DNA of 64,000 nucleotides from an uncultured Planctomycetales bacterium (GTDB lineage Bacteria > Planctomycetota > Planctomycetia > Isosphaerales > Isosphaeraceae), in the NCBI GenBank assembly GCA_903926465.1, contig CAIYJE010000119.1, positions 62,001-126,000 on the forward strand, read 5' to 3'. The notes below the pieces were generated by a model. It saw only the letters and a program-made list of their open reading frames with translations, did not search any database and was not told where the DNA came from. Below, in pieces: positions 51,477-60,863 of the stretch. The translations under genes and the position numbers were made by a program. Position 1 is the stretch's first letter. Each line of letters starts with the position of its first letter.

Positions 51477-52343
51477 TCAACCCATCGCAACCGTGCGGCA
51501 GCCCGCCAGCAGCCCGTCGATGGTCATCGGACCGCTGGCATCGAACAGGCAAAACGTGGGGTTAGGTTCGGTTCCGTCCAGAATGAGCTGCCGATGATTG
51601 GCCTTCCGGAACCCTTCGTCGCAAGGCTGATGCCCGGTCACAAACAGGTCGGCTTCCATCAATTCCGCAAACCGATCGGCCGTCTCTGGGCTCGAATCTC
51701 GTCCCCAGGTCAGGGCATAAACCGTGCCGCCTCGTTTCAAACTTTCCTCGGGCCAAGATTCCCCGGCCAGCGCAGCCAGGTCTAACTTTTCGAGGTCGCG
51801 TCCGTCGGGGATTGTGTGACAGACCAGAACCCGATTCGGTAACCGGATTGCCACCGGGAGCGCGGAGAACAGCTCGCGATAGGCTTCTGTGAACTCGGGG
51901 GCCCGCTCACCGGCATCGGCTTCCACACCCCTTGCAAAGAGGCCGTTGAGCGCAAATCCGTTCTTGCTGATCGACCGCCCCGTGAACTCCGAAAGTTCAT
52001 GGTTCCCCAGCAAGTAATGCACCCGCTCTGGATACTGGCACTTCAAGGCACAAACCAGGTCAATCAGCCGGTGCGACCTGTCGATCTCCCCTTCGTCAGG
52101 GTTCACCCGGGTGTCATGCGCCAGTTCCTGAACGATCAGGTGCCGTCGGGGATTGGCATCCAGCGCACAAAGCTTGAGCACCCGCATCAAGACATCGACG
52201 TGCCCGTGCAGGTCTCCAATCACAACGACATCCGAGATCGATCCAGTCGCAATCGTGATCAACGAACCGGCACGCCCCGGGGTCTTTCGAAAAAGTGCCG
52301 AAGCGTGCCGGATGGTAACAAGCCGTTTTGTCGGGTCGAGCAT
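51477..52343 (-). CDS. Metallophosphoesterase (PPP-like protein phosphatase fold)
   Basis: A 288-residue calcineurin-like phosphoesterase. Metal-binding motifs are VVVIGDLHGHVDVL, a downstream acidic region, LLGNHELSEF, CHTIPDG and VTGHQPCDEG, in the order of the bacterial PPP-like serine/threonine or diadenosine-tetraphosphate phosphatases. No membrane anchor or signal peptide is present. It acts on an unknown phosphoester, perhaps a phosphoprotein. The frame starts at ATG 52343; it is minus-strand like its neighbour cstA, with an 80-base gap. Confidence 0.85.
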   Translation of the reverse strand: MLDPTKRLVTIRHASALFRKTPGRAGSLITIATGSISDVVVIGDLHGHVDVLMRVLKLCALDANPRRHLIVQELAHDTRVNPDEGEIDRSHRLIDLVCALKCQYPERVHYLLGNHELSEFTGRSISKNGFALNGLFARGVEADAGERAPEFTEAYRELFSALPVAIRLPNRVLVCHTIPDGRDLEKLDLAALAGESWPEESLKRGGTVYALTWGRDSSPETADRFAELMEADLFVTGHQPCDEGFRKANHRQLILDGTEPNPTFCLFDASGPMTIDGLLAGCRTVAMG

Positions 52344-52481
52344 GGCATGGCTTTCGAGGGTCGCGCTTCGGCCTGTTCTTGAACAGCCGTTGAACGTGGT
52401 CTACCTCATCACCCTACCAGACCTTTATCATTTGCAAAGCCCCAGGCCAAACAGGCCTGGAACCCGCGGTGCCCAGATCCA

Positions 52482-53555
52482 TCAGAGCTGAGGCTGGGCT
52501 CCAACCGGAGGACCATCGGGCGGAGGCCCACCAGGACCGCCGCCGGGAGGACGACCAAACCCGCCACCAGGCCGGAAGCCGCCGGGAGGACCCTGCCGCT
52601 TGTGCTGGTCGTGGCATTCTTTGCAAGACGTTGAGAGGCCACTAAGAGCGGCCACGGTGGCATCTTTATCCTTGGCCTCGGCCGACTTGTCGAGTTCGGC
52701 GGCAAGCGCTGTGAATTCCGTGGAGAGCTTGGTCCAAGACTCTTTTTCGCCGCGCGGCGGATCATAGGTGCCAGACTCGGTCGCCAGGCGCAGGTATTCC
52801 TTGGCCTGGGGCTGGATCTTCTCCCACTCTGGGGCATCAACCTTGGCTGCCGCTTCAAGAGACTTCTGCAGCGAGTTCGGCCCCTCGCCAATCTTCTCCA
52901 TCAGGCCATGAAGTGGCGAAGGTCCACGTCGGCCGCCAGGGCCGCCGGGACCACCAGGTGCCCCTGGGTATCCTGCAGAATATCCGCCTGGCCCACCCGG
53001 GCCGCCACGACCGAAGCCCCGGGGATGGCCTTCCATCTTGTGCACATCATGGCACCCCTTGCAGGAGGTAGAAAGTCCACTGAGAGCGGCCAGGCCGGCA
53101 TCTTTATCTTTGGCTTGAGCGGCGGAATCGAGATCCGTGGCCAGCGCCGTGAACTCGTTGCCAAGCTTGGTCCAAGATTCCTTATCACCATGGGGCGGTT
53201 CTGCTTTGCCAGACTCGGTGGCAAGCTGCACGTACTCTTTCGTCTGAGCCTGGATACTCTCCCAGGCTGGAGCATCGGCCTTGAATGCGGCCTCAAGCAC
53301 TTTTTGCAGTGCGTTCGGCCCTTCACCAATCTTCTCCATCGCCCTGTGAAGCGCTGAAGGACCACGGCCCCCACCTGGGCCGCCGGGACCACCCGGATAA
53401 CCTGAGCCTTCTGGGCCAACCGCCCCTGGACCACCACCTGGCCCTCGTCCGGCTTGATTATTCCCCGGGTTGGCACCGGAGGGTGCAGGCCCATTGGATG
53501 CACCCGGAAGTGGTGGCTGGGTATCCTGGCCGCAGCCAGCCCCGACCAGCACCAT
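52482..53555 (-). CDS. Duplicated c-type heme (cytochrome c-prime-like) exported protein; signal peptide interrupted
   Basis: A Gly/Pro-rich protein with two near-identical domains (residues ~65-175 and ~210-325). Each is helical (ALHRAMEKIGEGPNALQKVL / PLHGLMEKIGEGPNSLQKSL) and ends in one heme-binding CxxCH (CKGCH, CKECH), as in cytochrome c-prime or c556-like proteins. Glycine-rich linkers flank them. As written it starts at ATG 53555, giving MVLVGAGCGQ, too short to be an export signal. Reading upstream in frame gives ATG 53603, MQLTLR, a TGA (53585-53583), then TPGLSACLAMVLVGAGC, a good lipoprotein signal with one stop in it. So the annotated start may be an artefact of a nonsense mutation or error. 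Confidence 0.75.
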   Translation of the reverse strand: MVLVGAGCGQDTQPPLPGASNGPAPSGANPGNNQAGRGPGGGPGAVGPEGSGYPGGPGGPGGGRGPSALHRAMEKIGEGPNALQKVLEAAFKADAPAWESIQAQTKEYVQLATESGKAEPPHGDKESWTKLGNEFTALATDLDSAAQAKDKDAGLAALSGLSTSCKGCHDVHKMEGHPRGFGRGGPGGPGGYSAGYPGAPGGPGGPGGRRGPSPLHGLMEKIGEGPNSLQKSLEAAAKVDAPEWEKIQPQAKEYLRLATESGTYDPPRGEKESWTKLSTEFTALAAELDKSAEAKDKDATVAALSGLSTSCKECHDQHKRQGPPGGFRPGGGFGRPPGGGPGGPPPDGPPVGAQPQL

Positions 53556-53898
53556 TGCCAGGCAGGCAGAGAGCCCCGGTGTTCAGCGTAACGTCAATTG
53601 CATGGGCGGAGGTTCCTCTAGAATCGAGTCACCGGTTGAGAAGTGGGAGCATTTCAAAATACGCGGCGCAAGACGCGTTTGGTAGAAGTAGCGTCAAGCG
53701 ATTTTGAACTGGCCACTCTCTCGTGTTGATTCTGATGACTCGCCTGAAACCCCAGATGCCGATTTACATTGAACGGATTCGGATTTCAACGGTTGACGGA
53801 TCAGCCTGAAATCCGCCTGAACAATATCAACCCAAAAGATCCAACGCCCGGACACAGCCGGCCGAACCTGGATTCCTTCCTGAACATCCACCGGCGCT

Positions 53899-55800
53899 TC
53901 AGGAGTTGAGTTCCATCGACTCGTCCCAATGCTCGTAAAGCTGCGGGATCTGCTCTTTGAGCTGATCGAAACGGGCCTGGGCAGAGCGTGCCGTTTCGGC
54001 ATTCTTCCAGGTGGCGGGGTCGGCAAGTGAGGCTTCCACGGCGGCCAGTTCGGCTTCACGCTCGCCAATTTCACGTTCGAGATCGGCCGCTTTGCGATAC
54101 GGGAATTTTCGCTTCTTGGACTTTGCCTTCTCCGCGACGGCAGCAGCCGGCCGGCCCCCCTGTGTTGCTGCTGACGTTGGCTTGCTGCTGGCCTCTGCCT
54201 CTTGCTTGGTCAGGTACTGATAGGTGGCGTAATCTCCTTCGATCACCCGGACCTTGCCATCGGCCACAAGGAACAAGCGATCGGCCACCTGATTCAGGAA
54301 ATAACGGTCGTGGCTCACCACCAGAACTGTCCCCTCGAACTCTCGGATCGAGCGTTCGAGCGCAGCACATGACCAGATGTCGAGGTGGTTTGTGGGCTCG
54401 TCCATCACCAGCAGGTTCGCACCGGTGGCTGCCAGCCTGGCCAGTGCGGCTTTCCCCTTTTCGCCGCCGGAAAGTTGCCCCAACGTCCGGAACACCTGAT
54501 CCGCCGTCAGCCCAAACCGGGCGAGCAGTTCACGCGTATCTTGCTCCACCCATTCTGCATCATCGTCAGGAGCCACAGCACGCAAAAGTTGAGTATTGGG
54601 CGGCAGTGAGTCCAGCCCTTGGTCGTAGTAACCCACCTGTACCCGGTGACCCAGCCGCACGGAGCCGGAATCTACCTGAAGGAACCCGATGAGGATTTTC
54701 ATCAGGGTCGTTTTACCGGCCCCGTTGGGACCAATTACCCCCACGCACTGGCCGCGCTGCACGGAAAGGGTGACGTTTGAGAACAGGGGGCGATCGAACC
54801 CCTTGGAGACCTTGTCTGCCTCAATCACCACGTCGCCCGAGCGATCAACCTCTGGAAACCCCATGATCGGCTCACCGATCTCACGCATGGATTCAACCAT
54901 CTCGATGCGTGCCAGCTTCTTCTCACGATCCTTCGCCTGCTTGGCCCGCTGACCGGCGGCATACTTGATAATGTACGCCTTGAGATCATCCACCGCGGCC
55001 GCCTGTTTCTCCTTGGCCCGCTCCAGCACCTTGGCTTTTTCTTGTCTCAGCTTCCAGTACTGGGTGAAGTTCCCTGGGTAGGTGGTCAGGCCGCCAAAAT
55101 GCAATTCCCAGACCTTGGTCACCACCGAGTCCAGAAACTGACGGTCATGGCTTACCACCACCTGGGCTACCGGCTGCCGGCTCAGGTACGCCTCCAACCA
55201 TTCCGTGGTCTCAAGGTCCAGGTGGTTCGAGGGTTCATCCAGCAGCATCAGGTCCGGACTCTCAAGCAGGAGCTTGGCGAGCATCAGGCGAGACTGCTGC
55301 CCCCCTGAAAAGGTCCGGGCCGGCCGAGTAAAATCGTCGGTTTTGAATTTTAGACCGAGCAAAACCTCTTCGATTCTATGATCAAGCGTATAGGCATCGC
55401 GATGTTCGAGCTGGTCCTGAACCTGGGTATATCTGCGTGTGGCTCGCTCACGATCAGCATCGTCTTCGGCCTCAGCCACTTCGTGTGCGGCCTCTTCAAG
55501 CTCGCGCTGAAGATCGAGCAAGGAGGCCACGCCTGATCGCGCAACCTCCATCAACGTCTCTTCAGGACCGAAATCAGGCTGCTGACGCAACAAGCTCACA
55601 CGAATGCCCGGCCGCACCGAAAGATGGCCGTAGTCTGGCTGATCCAGGCCAGCAAGAATCTTGACCAGCGTCGACTTTCCCGCGCCATTCGGGCCCACCA
55701 GGCCAATCCGATCGCCGGCCCGGACCTCAAATGACAGTTCCTCGAATACGGGGTCTCCGGAATACTGCCGACCCAGGCCTGTTGCAGAGAGAAGAATCAT
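53899..55800 (-). CDS. ABC-F family ATPase
   Basis: A ~633-residue protein with two ABC ATPase domains and no membrane segments, the ABC-F architecture of ribosome-associated factors (Uup/EttA type). Domain 1 has GLVGPNGAGKSTLVKIL, the signature FSGGQQSRLMLAKLL and LMLLDEPSNHLDLE; domain 2 has GVIGPNGAGKTTLMKIL, LSGGEKGKAALARLA and LLVMDEPTNHLDIW. The interdomain linker is charged and helical, and the C-terminal ~90 residues form a Lys/Glu coiled-coil as in Uup. The start is ATG 55800. It follows uvrC by 31 bases, so both are probably one transcript. Between its 3' end and the heme gene (53604-53898) no gene is seen. Confidence 0.93.
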   Translation of the reverse strand: MILLSATGLGRQYSGDPVFEELSFEVRAGDRIGLVGPNGAGKSTLVKILAGLDQPDYGHLSVRPGIRVSLLRQQPDFGPEETLMEVARSGVASLLDLQRELEEAAHEVAEAEDDADRERATRRYTQVQDQLEHRDAYTLDHRIEEVLLGLKFKTDDFTRPARTFSGGQQSRLMLAKLLLESPDLMLLDEPSNHLDLETTEWLEAYLSRQPVAQVVVSHDRQFLDSVVTKVWELHFGGLTTYPGNFTQYWKLRQEKAKVLERAKEKQAAAVDDLKAYIIKYAAGQRAKQAKDREKKLARIEMVESMREIGEPIMGFPEVDRSGDVVIEADKVSKGFDRPLFSNVTLSVQRGQCVGVIGPNGAGKTTLMKILIGFLQVDSGSVRLGHRVQVGYYDQGLDSLPPNTQLLRAVAPDDDAEWVEQDTRELLARFGLTADQVFRTLGQLSGGEKGKAALARLAATGANLLVMDEPTNHLDIWSCAALERSIREFEGTVLVVSHDRYFLNQVADRLFLVADGKVRVIEGDYATYQYLTKQEAEASSKPTSAATQGGRPAAAVAEKAKSKKRKFPYRKAADLEREIGEREAELAAVEASLADPATWKNAETARSAQARFDQLKEQIPQLYEHWDESMELNS

Positions 55801-55831
55801 GAATAGCCAAGCCGCCTTCAAGCTCAATCTG

Positions 55832-57163
55832 TCAGTCGTCCCCGAACGTTCGCTTTGATCGTAGCAGATGATGGTAATGCTGGGCGAATCGGTGTGCCTC
55901 ATCCCGAACATACTGAAGTAGCCGAAGCGCATACGAGCGACGTGCCAAACGGATCGATTCAGACTGACCGGGAAGAAAAATCTCCTCTTCCTGCTTGGCT
56001 AGCGAGATCAAGCACGGCGGCTGAAAATCCTGCACCCGAAAGGCATCCAGAGCGGCGTTCAGTTGCCCCTTGCCTCCGTCGATCAAGAAAATGTCCGGCG
56101 GCGCTTCGTCTCGCTCCCGCAACCCCTGCACCCGGCGTGCAATCACTTCCCGAATCGAGGCGTAATCGTCGATCCCTTCAACGCTCTGAATCTTGTAACG
56201 ACGGTACCCGGGCTTGAACGGAAGCCCATCAATGAACGAAACCAGTGAGCCTACCGTCTCGGTGCCGCCCAGATGCGCGATGTCGACCCCCTGAATGGTC
56301 CTGGGCAATTTCTCGAGCTTCAAAACTTTCTGAAGTGCTCGCAGGCCACGCTTGGGGTCTTGGTAAAAGACCTCAGGCTGAGCATGCTTGGCCAGGTCGC
56401 CCCGCAGGCTCAAATTGCGTAACGCTTTCAATTCGTCGCGAAGTCGAGCTGCCTTCTCAAACTGGGTGGCGCGGGCCGCCTCTTTCATCTCATCTTCAAT
56501 TTCCCTCAGCACCGCGTCTTTCTTCCCATCAAGGAACAATCGGAGCCGCCGAATACTAGTCCGGTACGTCTCTTTATCAATTCGCAAATTACAAGGCGCG
56601 GAGCACTGCTCAATGGAATGGAGCAGGCAAGGACGAAACCACCGCCAGCGTGGATCGTCCTCATCAATATCCAGTGAACAGGTTCGAAACTGGAAGATTT
56701 TCTGGAGCACCTGCATCGCCCCACGCAGGCTTTTAGCACGCGGAAACGGCCCGTACAGTTTCACACCTTGGTCACGCGGTTGCCTGGTAAACTCCACCCT
56801 GGGAAAGTCTTCCGAGGTTGTAATCTGGAGATAGGGGAACGACTTGTCGTCCTTCAGGTCGGCGTTGTTCTTCGGCTGAATATCCTTGATCAGCCGGGCC
56901 TCCATCAGCAAGGCATCCACCTCGCTTTCGGCCTCCACAAAATCAATATCCACAACCTCGCCAATCCAGTCGCGAATCCGGGCATCGAGTTCCGCGGCCT
57001 TGTGGAAATAGCTGGAGGCCCGTGCGCGAAGATTCTTGGCCTTCCCCACATACACAACACGACCCTGGGCGTCTTTCATCAGATAGACGCCCGGGGTCGT
57101 CGGAAATTTCCGAACCCTCTCTGAAGGACGAACTGGCAAGACGGGATCCACTTCCTCAGACAT
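55832..57163 (-). CDS. uvrC: UvrC-like excinuclease subunit lacking the C-terminal HhH domain
   Basis: A ~443-residue protein. The N-terminal GIY-YIG nuclease (TTPGVYLMKDAQGRVVYVGK), a UVR helical segment (EDEMKEAARATQFEKAARLR) and the RNase H-like endonuclease domain are all present. The last carries the catalytic Asp in GVDIAHLGG, the DDYASIREVI motif, PDIFLIDGGKGQL and RDEAHRFAQHYH. Ordinary UvrC is about 600 residues with a terminal helix-hairpin-helix DNA-binding domain, which is absent: the protein stops at the end of the nuclease domain. It would make the dual incisions in nucleotide excision repair. ATG 57163 is chosen over TTG 57166. Confidence 0.9.
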   Translation of the reverse strand: MSEEVDPVLPVRPSERVRKFPTTPGVYLMKDAQGRVVYVGKAKNLRARASSYFHKAAELDARIRDWIGEVVDIDFVEAESEVDALLMEARLIKDIQPKNNADLKDDKSFPYLQITTSEDFPRVEFTRQPRDQGVKLYGPFPRAKSLRGAMQVLQKIFQFRTCSLDIDEDDPRWRWFRPCLLHSIEQCSAPCNLRIDKETYRTSIRRLRLFLDGKKDAVLREIEDEMKEAARATQFEKAARLRDELKALRNLSLRGDLAKHAQPEVFYQDPKRGLRALQKVLKLEKLPRTIQGVDIAHLGGTETVGSLVSFIDGLPFKPGYRRYKIQSVEGIDDYASIREVIARRVQGLRERDEAPPDIFLIDGGKGQLNAALDAFRVQDFQPPCLISLAKQEEEIFLPGQSESIRLARRSYALRLLQYVRDEAHRFAQHYHHLLRSKRTFGDD

Positions 57164-57238
57164 CAAACCCGCGCCTTCCTGAACGCCACACCGGCTTCCT
57201 GCAATAACTTGCCTTTACTACTCATGATAGGCAAGTCG

Positions 57239-59083
57239 TCAATCACCAAATTCAACCAACGCCGTGGCAATGTAATGATCCAGGTCCGCGCTCATCTGGT
57301 CGAGCCTGGCAATGGTCTGCGTCTTCACGGCCTCCAGGCGGGCCGGATCATTGCCTCCCGAGGTGTCGCTACGGGAAAACAGGTAGAGCTTCATCTTGGG
57401 TTCGGTACCGGAGGGACGAACCGCAAACCGGCACCCCTCGGAGGCCAGTTCAAAGATCAGCAGGTCTGAGGTGGGCTCTGGCATCAACTCGATCGAGCCG
57501 TCCGCACGCCGAATTTGATGATCTTGGTAGTCTTTGACTTCCAGCACCGAAAGACCACCGATGCTCAGCGGTGGAACCTCGCGGAAGGCTTTCATGAGCG
57601 CCTTGATCTTGTCCTGACCAGTACGCCCTTCAAACACCTTGTTCAGCTGCCGCTCTGCAAAGTGGCCGACGTCGGTATAAAGCCCGTCAAGATATTCAAG
57701 CACGGTCTGCTTGCGGTCTTTGAGCGTGGCCACCAGTTCCGCGAACAGCATGCCGGCAACCGCGGCATCTTTGTCCCGAACGTGATCCCCCTTGAGGTAG
57801 CCGTGAGACTCCTCAAAGCCGAACAGGAATCCGGCCGGGCCATTTTCGTCGATCGCTTTGCCAATCCACTTGAAGCCGACCAGCAGATTATCGACAACCC
57901 GCACCCCTTCACGCCTGGCGATCGCCTTGGACATCTGGCCGGTGACCAGCGTTGTCACCAGGTAATGGTCACTCCGCAACTTGCCTTGCGCCTGCGTTTC
58001 CTTGATGACAAATGCGGCCAGCAAGGCACCAATCTGATTGCCGTTCAGCGTTACCCATTCTCCACTGGAATCCCGGCCCAGCGGCACACCCACTCCAATC
58101 CGGTCTGCGTCCGGATCACTGGCCAGCACCAGATCAGCGCCCATCGACCGGGCCTCGGCAATGGCGGCGTCTAGCACCCTGGGAATCTCTGGGTTGGAAA
58201 CATGCCCCGGAACATTGGGAAAATCTCCATCCAGCGTACTCTGGGCCGCGAGCATCTTCACCCGACTGAACCCATCGGCCTTGAGCGCGGCCGCCACCGA
58301 GGTTTCTCCCACTCCGTGGAGCGGTGTAAAAACAATGGAGATATCACGGGCTCGAGAAACCGACTGGCTGACCACGGCAGTCAGGTAGCCACGGTCAATT
58401 TCAGCCCCCACCAGACGAATTTTCCCAGCCTGAACCGAGGCTGCAAAATCGGCTTCGGGAATCTCACGGTCAGACGAGGCCTTCACGCAGTCAATAATGC
58501 CCCCATCATCGGGCGGTACAACCTGGTTCCCATGGGCATCGTAACACTTGAAACCGTTATCAGCCGGTTGATTATGTGATGCTGTGATCATAATACCCGC
58601 GTCACACTTGAGCTCACGCACTGCGAATGAAAGCAGTGGTGTAGATCTGGGCGCGTCCAGCAGGTAAACCTGAAACTCGGCGGCCACAAGCACCCGGGCG
58701 CAGATTTCGGCAAACTCTCGTGAGTTGTGCCGGGTGTCATACGCAATGACACACGAGAGACTGGCGGCCTGTCCCTTGGCTGATCGCACGTAATCTGCCA
58801 ACCCACGCGCACTTTCACCAAGGGTCCGGGCGTTCAAGACATTCGTGCCAACCGGGTACATCCGCCCCCGCCGACCTCCGGTCCCGAACTCGATCACCGT
58901 ATAGAAAGCTTCGTCCAGCTCCTTCCACCGAGCCTGGTCGATTTCCGCTTTCAAGCTGGCCAGATACGCCCGATAAGGGGGCTCCTCAAGCCAGCGGCAG
59001 ATTGCCTGAGCCGCAGAGCTGGAAACCTTGCCGGCCGTTAACGCGTCCTCGACCAGCTTCCGGTAGTCCTGAGCCATAGTCAT
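57239..59083 (-). CDS. Phosphohexomutase (phosphoglucomutase/phosphomannomutase family)
   Basis: A ~614-residue alpha-D-phosphohexomutase. The N-terminal FGTGGRRGRM loop precedes the catalytic phosphoserine in GIMITASHNQPADNGF. The metal-binding loop is DPDADRIGV, the sugar-binding motif FGFEESHGYLKGD, and the phosphate-binding loop FAVRPSGTEPKMKL. Such enzymes interconvert sugar 1- and 6-phosphates (glucose, mannose, or glucosamine); length suggests the longer PGM/PMM type. The start is ATG 59083 or 59077, both with GGAGAGGCGG just upstream. It is probably co-directional with uvrC and the ABC-F gene, 75 bases upstream of uvrC. Confidence 0.94.
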   Translation of the reverse strand: MTMAQDYRKLVEDALTAGKVSSSAAQAICRWLEEPPYRAYLASLKAEIDQARWKELDEAFYTVIEFGTGGRRGRMYPVGTNVLNARTLGESARGLADYVRSAKGQAASLSCVIAYDTRHNSREFAEICARVLVAAEFQVYLLDAPRSTPLLSFAVRELKCDAGIMITASHNQPADNGFKCYDAHGNQVVPPDDGGIIDCVKASSDREIPEADFAASVQAGKIRLVGAEIDRGYLTAVVSQSVSRARDISIVFTPLHGVGETSVAAALKADGFSRVKMLAAQSTLDGDFPNVPGHVSNPEIPRVLDAAIAEARSMGADLVLASDPDADRIGVGVPLGRDSSGEWVTLNGNQIGALLAAFVIKETQAQGKLRSDHYLVTTLVTGQMSKAIARREGVRVVDNLLVGFKWIGKAIDENGPAGFLFGFEESHGYLKGDHVRDKDAAVAGMLFAELVATLKDRKQTVLEYLDGLYTDVGHFAERQLNKVFEGRTGQDKIKALMKAFREVPPLSIGGLSVLEVKDYQDHQIRRADGSIELMPEPTSDLLIFELASEGCRFAVRPSGTEPKMKLYLFSRSDTSGGNDPARLEAVKTQTIARLDQMSADLDHYIATALVEFGD

Positions 59084-59668
59084 CCGCCTCTCCCCAGTTG
59101 TTTCTTCAGGTCGCGCCTCAAGCCACGACTCAAGGCTAGTTCCCAATCACCTGCTCGCGGAATTCGGTGCGGGCCAAGCTAATCCCGCATCGTACCCGAA
59201 CGCAAGCCCGGCATAACCCAGACAAGCCGCTTGACCACACAAAGCCCCGACCAAATCCAAGCATGTCGGTTGCCACAAGTCTGGACTTTAAAGAAAGTTC
59301 GGTAATTTCAACGTTGAAAAAATGCACCAGGCTTGTAACTTACTACCCAGCCGGCCAGCCCTCCATTCCACCCAGCCGGCACAGTCATTCAATCCCAACT
59401 GACCCATCGGACCCACAATTCACCATAAGGCCATGATCAATAATATCTTATGACGTTTTTCACAAGTTTCGCACAACGAGCCACCGGGTTTGGCACAGGG
59501 GTTGCTCTCTCTAGTTACCCGTCACGCCGGTCTGGACCACACAGCTTACGGCACACGACCTGTCCGGTGTGACAACCCTGACCCGCGACCCAAGCGGGCT
59601 GCAACACGGATGATTGACGCCCCCGGGCGAAACCATAATCGAGACCTGACACTAGGGAGGGTAAAACG
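59084..59668. other. Divergent intergenic region upstream of the CAP gene
   Basis: About 585 bases between the phosphohexomutase gene and the CAP-domain gene. Open frames here lack protein-like patterns. An AT-rich stretch near 59432-59460 is a likely promoter area for the plus-strand gene, but I cannot define -35/-10 boxes with confidence. GGGAGGG at 59656-59662 is the ribosome binding site of that gene. Confidence 0.45.
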
Positions 59669-60778
59669 ATGGCTCAGCGAACAACCCAACGAATCAGCTT
59701 CCGAGTAGAGACCCTCGAAACCCGGGAACTGCTCTCGACCGTCTCCGCCCCTCCCGTTTCAGTGGCCGCTCCCACGGCCGAACTCCAGTACGCTCTGGAA
59801 CTGACCAACGCCGTGCGGACCAACCCCGGTGCCGGCTTCAACCAGATCACCGCCAATATTTCCCCTTCAACCCAGCAGACGCTTGACTACTACGGTGTCA
59901 ACCTTCAGCAAGAGAAGCAGTCGATCTCTGGGATGCAGGCTCGCCAGCCGCTGGCCTGGAACACACAGCTCGCTCAAGCTGCTCAGTCTCACAGCCAAGA
60001 TATGGCCGTGAACGGCTACCAGTCCCACACCGGCAGCAACGGCTCATCCTCCAATGACCGCATGACCAGCGCGGGTTACACCGGTGCCATCCGCACCGCT
60101 GAAAACGCCTATGCTTACGGTGAGTCAATCGACCAGAACCTGCAGGCCTTCCTGCTTGACTGGGGCGTTCCCGACCACGGTCACCTGAACAACATGCTGG
60201 AGCCCGCCAATAGCGGTTCAAACTCCTTCAAAGAAGTGGGCATCGGCATCGTAAACGCCAATCGCTCTGGGTTTGGTACCGTTATGACCCAGGACTTTGG
60301 TGTTCGTGCCAATCAGTCTGCCGAACTGGTTGGTGTGGCTTTTGTTGACAAGAATAACGACCACGCCTACTCGATCGGCGAAGGTCAGGGCGGAGTGGTG
60401 ATTCAGGCCACCGCTCAAGACGGAACCGTTCAGGCTGTGCAGACCGCTGGCCCTGGTGGTTACCAGATCCCGCTTCAGCCCGGCACTTATCAGATTCGAG
60501 CCTTCCAGGGCAACAACCTGATTCTCAACCGCACCATTCAGATCAAAGATCAAAACCAGAAGCTGGATGTGGTGCTCGGCGAGTCCTCTCCCGTAGTCTC
60601 CCCCACCAGCCCGGTGACCCAGGCTCAGCTGCCAATCGCTACCGTGGCTCCCGCACCTGCCCCTGTTGTCGCCATCTCAAGGACGGCCACGGTCATCTCG
60701 AACATGACCCCTGCCGCCACCTCCACCCAGACCCCAGGCTTCTCCTGGAACACCTGGCGGACGGTTCCGATGGCCTGA
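59669..60778 (+). CDS. LEPR-XLL-type exported CAP/SCP-domain protein
   Basis: A 369-residue protein whose N-terminus (FRVETLETRELLS) is a LEPR-XLL-type motif, the planctomycete sorting sequence found at the start of many giant exported proteins. A CAP/SCP domain follows (ELTNAVRTNPGAGFNQITAN, LAWNTQLAQAAQSHSQDMAV, GYQSHTG and ENAYAYGES carrying the conserved His/Glu). Residues ~220-310 look like an SdrD-B/CnaB-type beta domain (GVAFVDKNNDHAYSIGEGQG), and the C-terminus is a Pro/Thr/Ala tail. The CAP fold has roles from lipid binding to peptidase-like activity. ATG 59669; terminator at 60801-60863. Confidence 0.87.
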   Translation: MAQRTTQRISFRVETLETRELLSTVSAPPVSVAAPTAELQYALELTNAVRTNPGAGFNQITANISPSTQQTLDYYGVNLQQEKQSISGMQARQPLAWNTQLAQAAQSHSQDMAVNGYQSHTGSNGSSSNDRMTSAGYTGAIRTAENAYAYGESIDQNLQAFLLDWGVPDHGHLNNMLEPANSGSNSFKEVGIGIVNANRSGFGTVMTQDFGVRANQSAELVGVAFVDKNNDHAYSIGEGQGGVVIQATAQDGTVQAVQTAGPGGYQIPLQPGTYQIRAFQGNNLILNRTIQIKDQNQKLDVVLGESSPVVSPTSPVTQAQLPIATVAPAPAPVVAISRTATVISNMTPAATSTQTPGFSWNTWRTVPMA

Positions 60779-60800
60779 GCCGGGACTCGGAGCTAACTGC

Positions 60801-60863
60801 AAACCAACGAACAGACCCCGCCCGACCGCAATCTTGCGATCTGGCGGGGTCTGCTCGTTTGTA
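60801..60863 (+). terminator. Hairpin terminator after the CAP-domain gene
   Basis: CAGACCCCGCC (60813-60823) pairs with GGCGGGGTCTG (60844-60854); flanking CAAAC/GTTTG and ACGA/TCGT extend the stem. Confidence 0.8.

Noticed and set aside
59167-59436. A plus-strand open frame upstream of the CAP gene
   Set aside because: Pro/His/Ser-rich random-looking sequence with no ribosome binding site or recognisable pattern.
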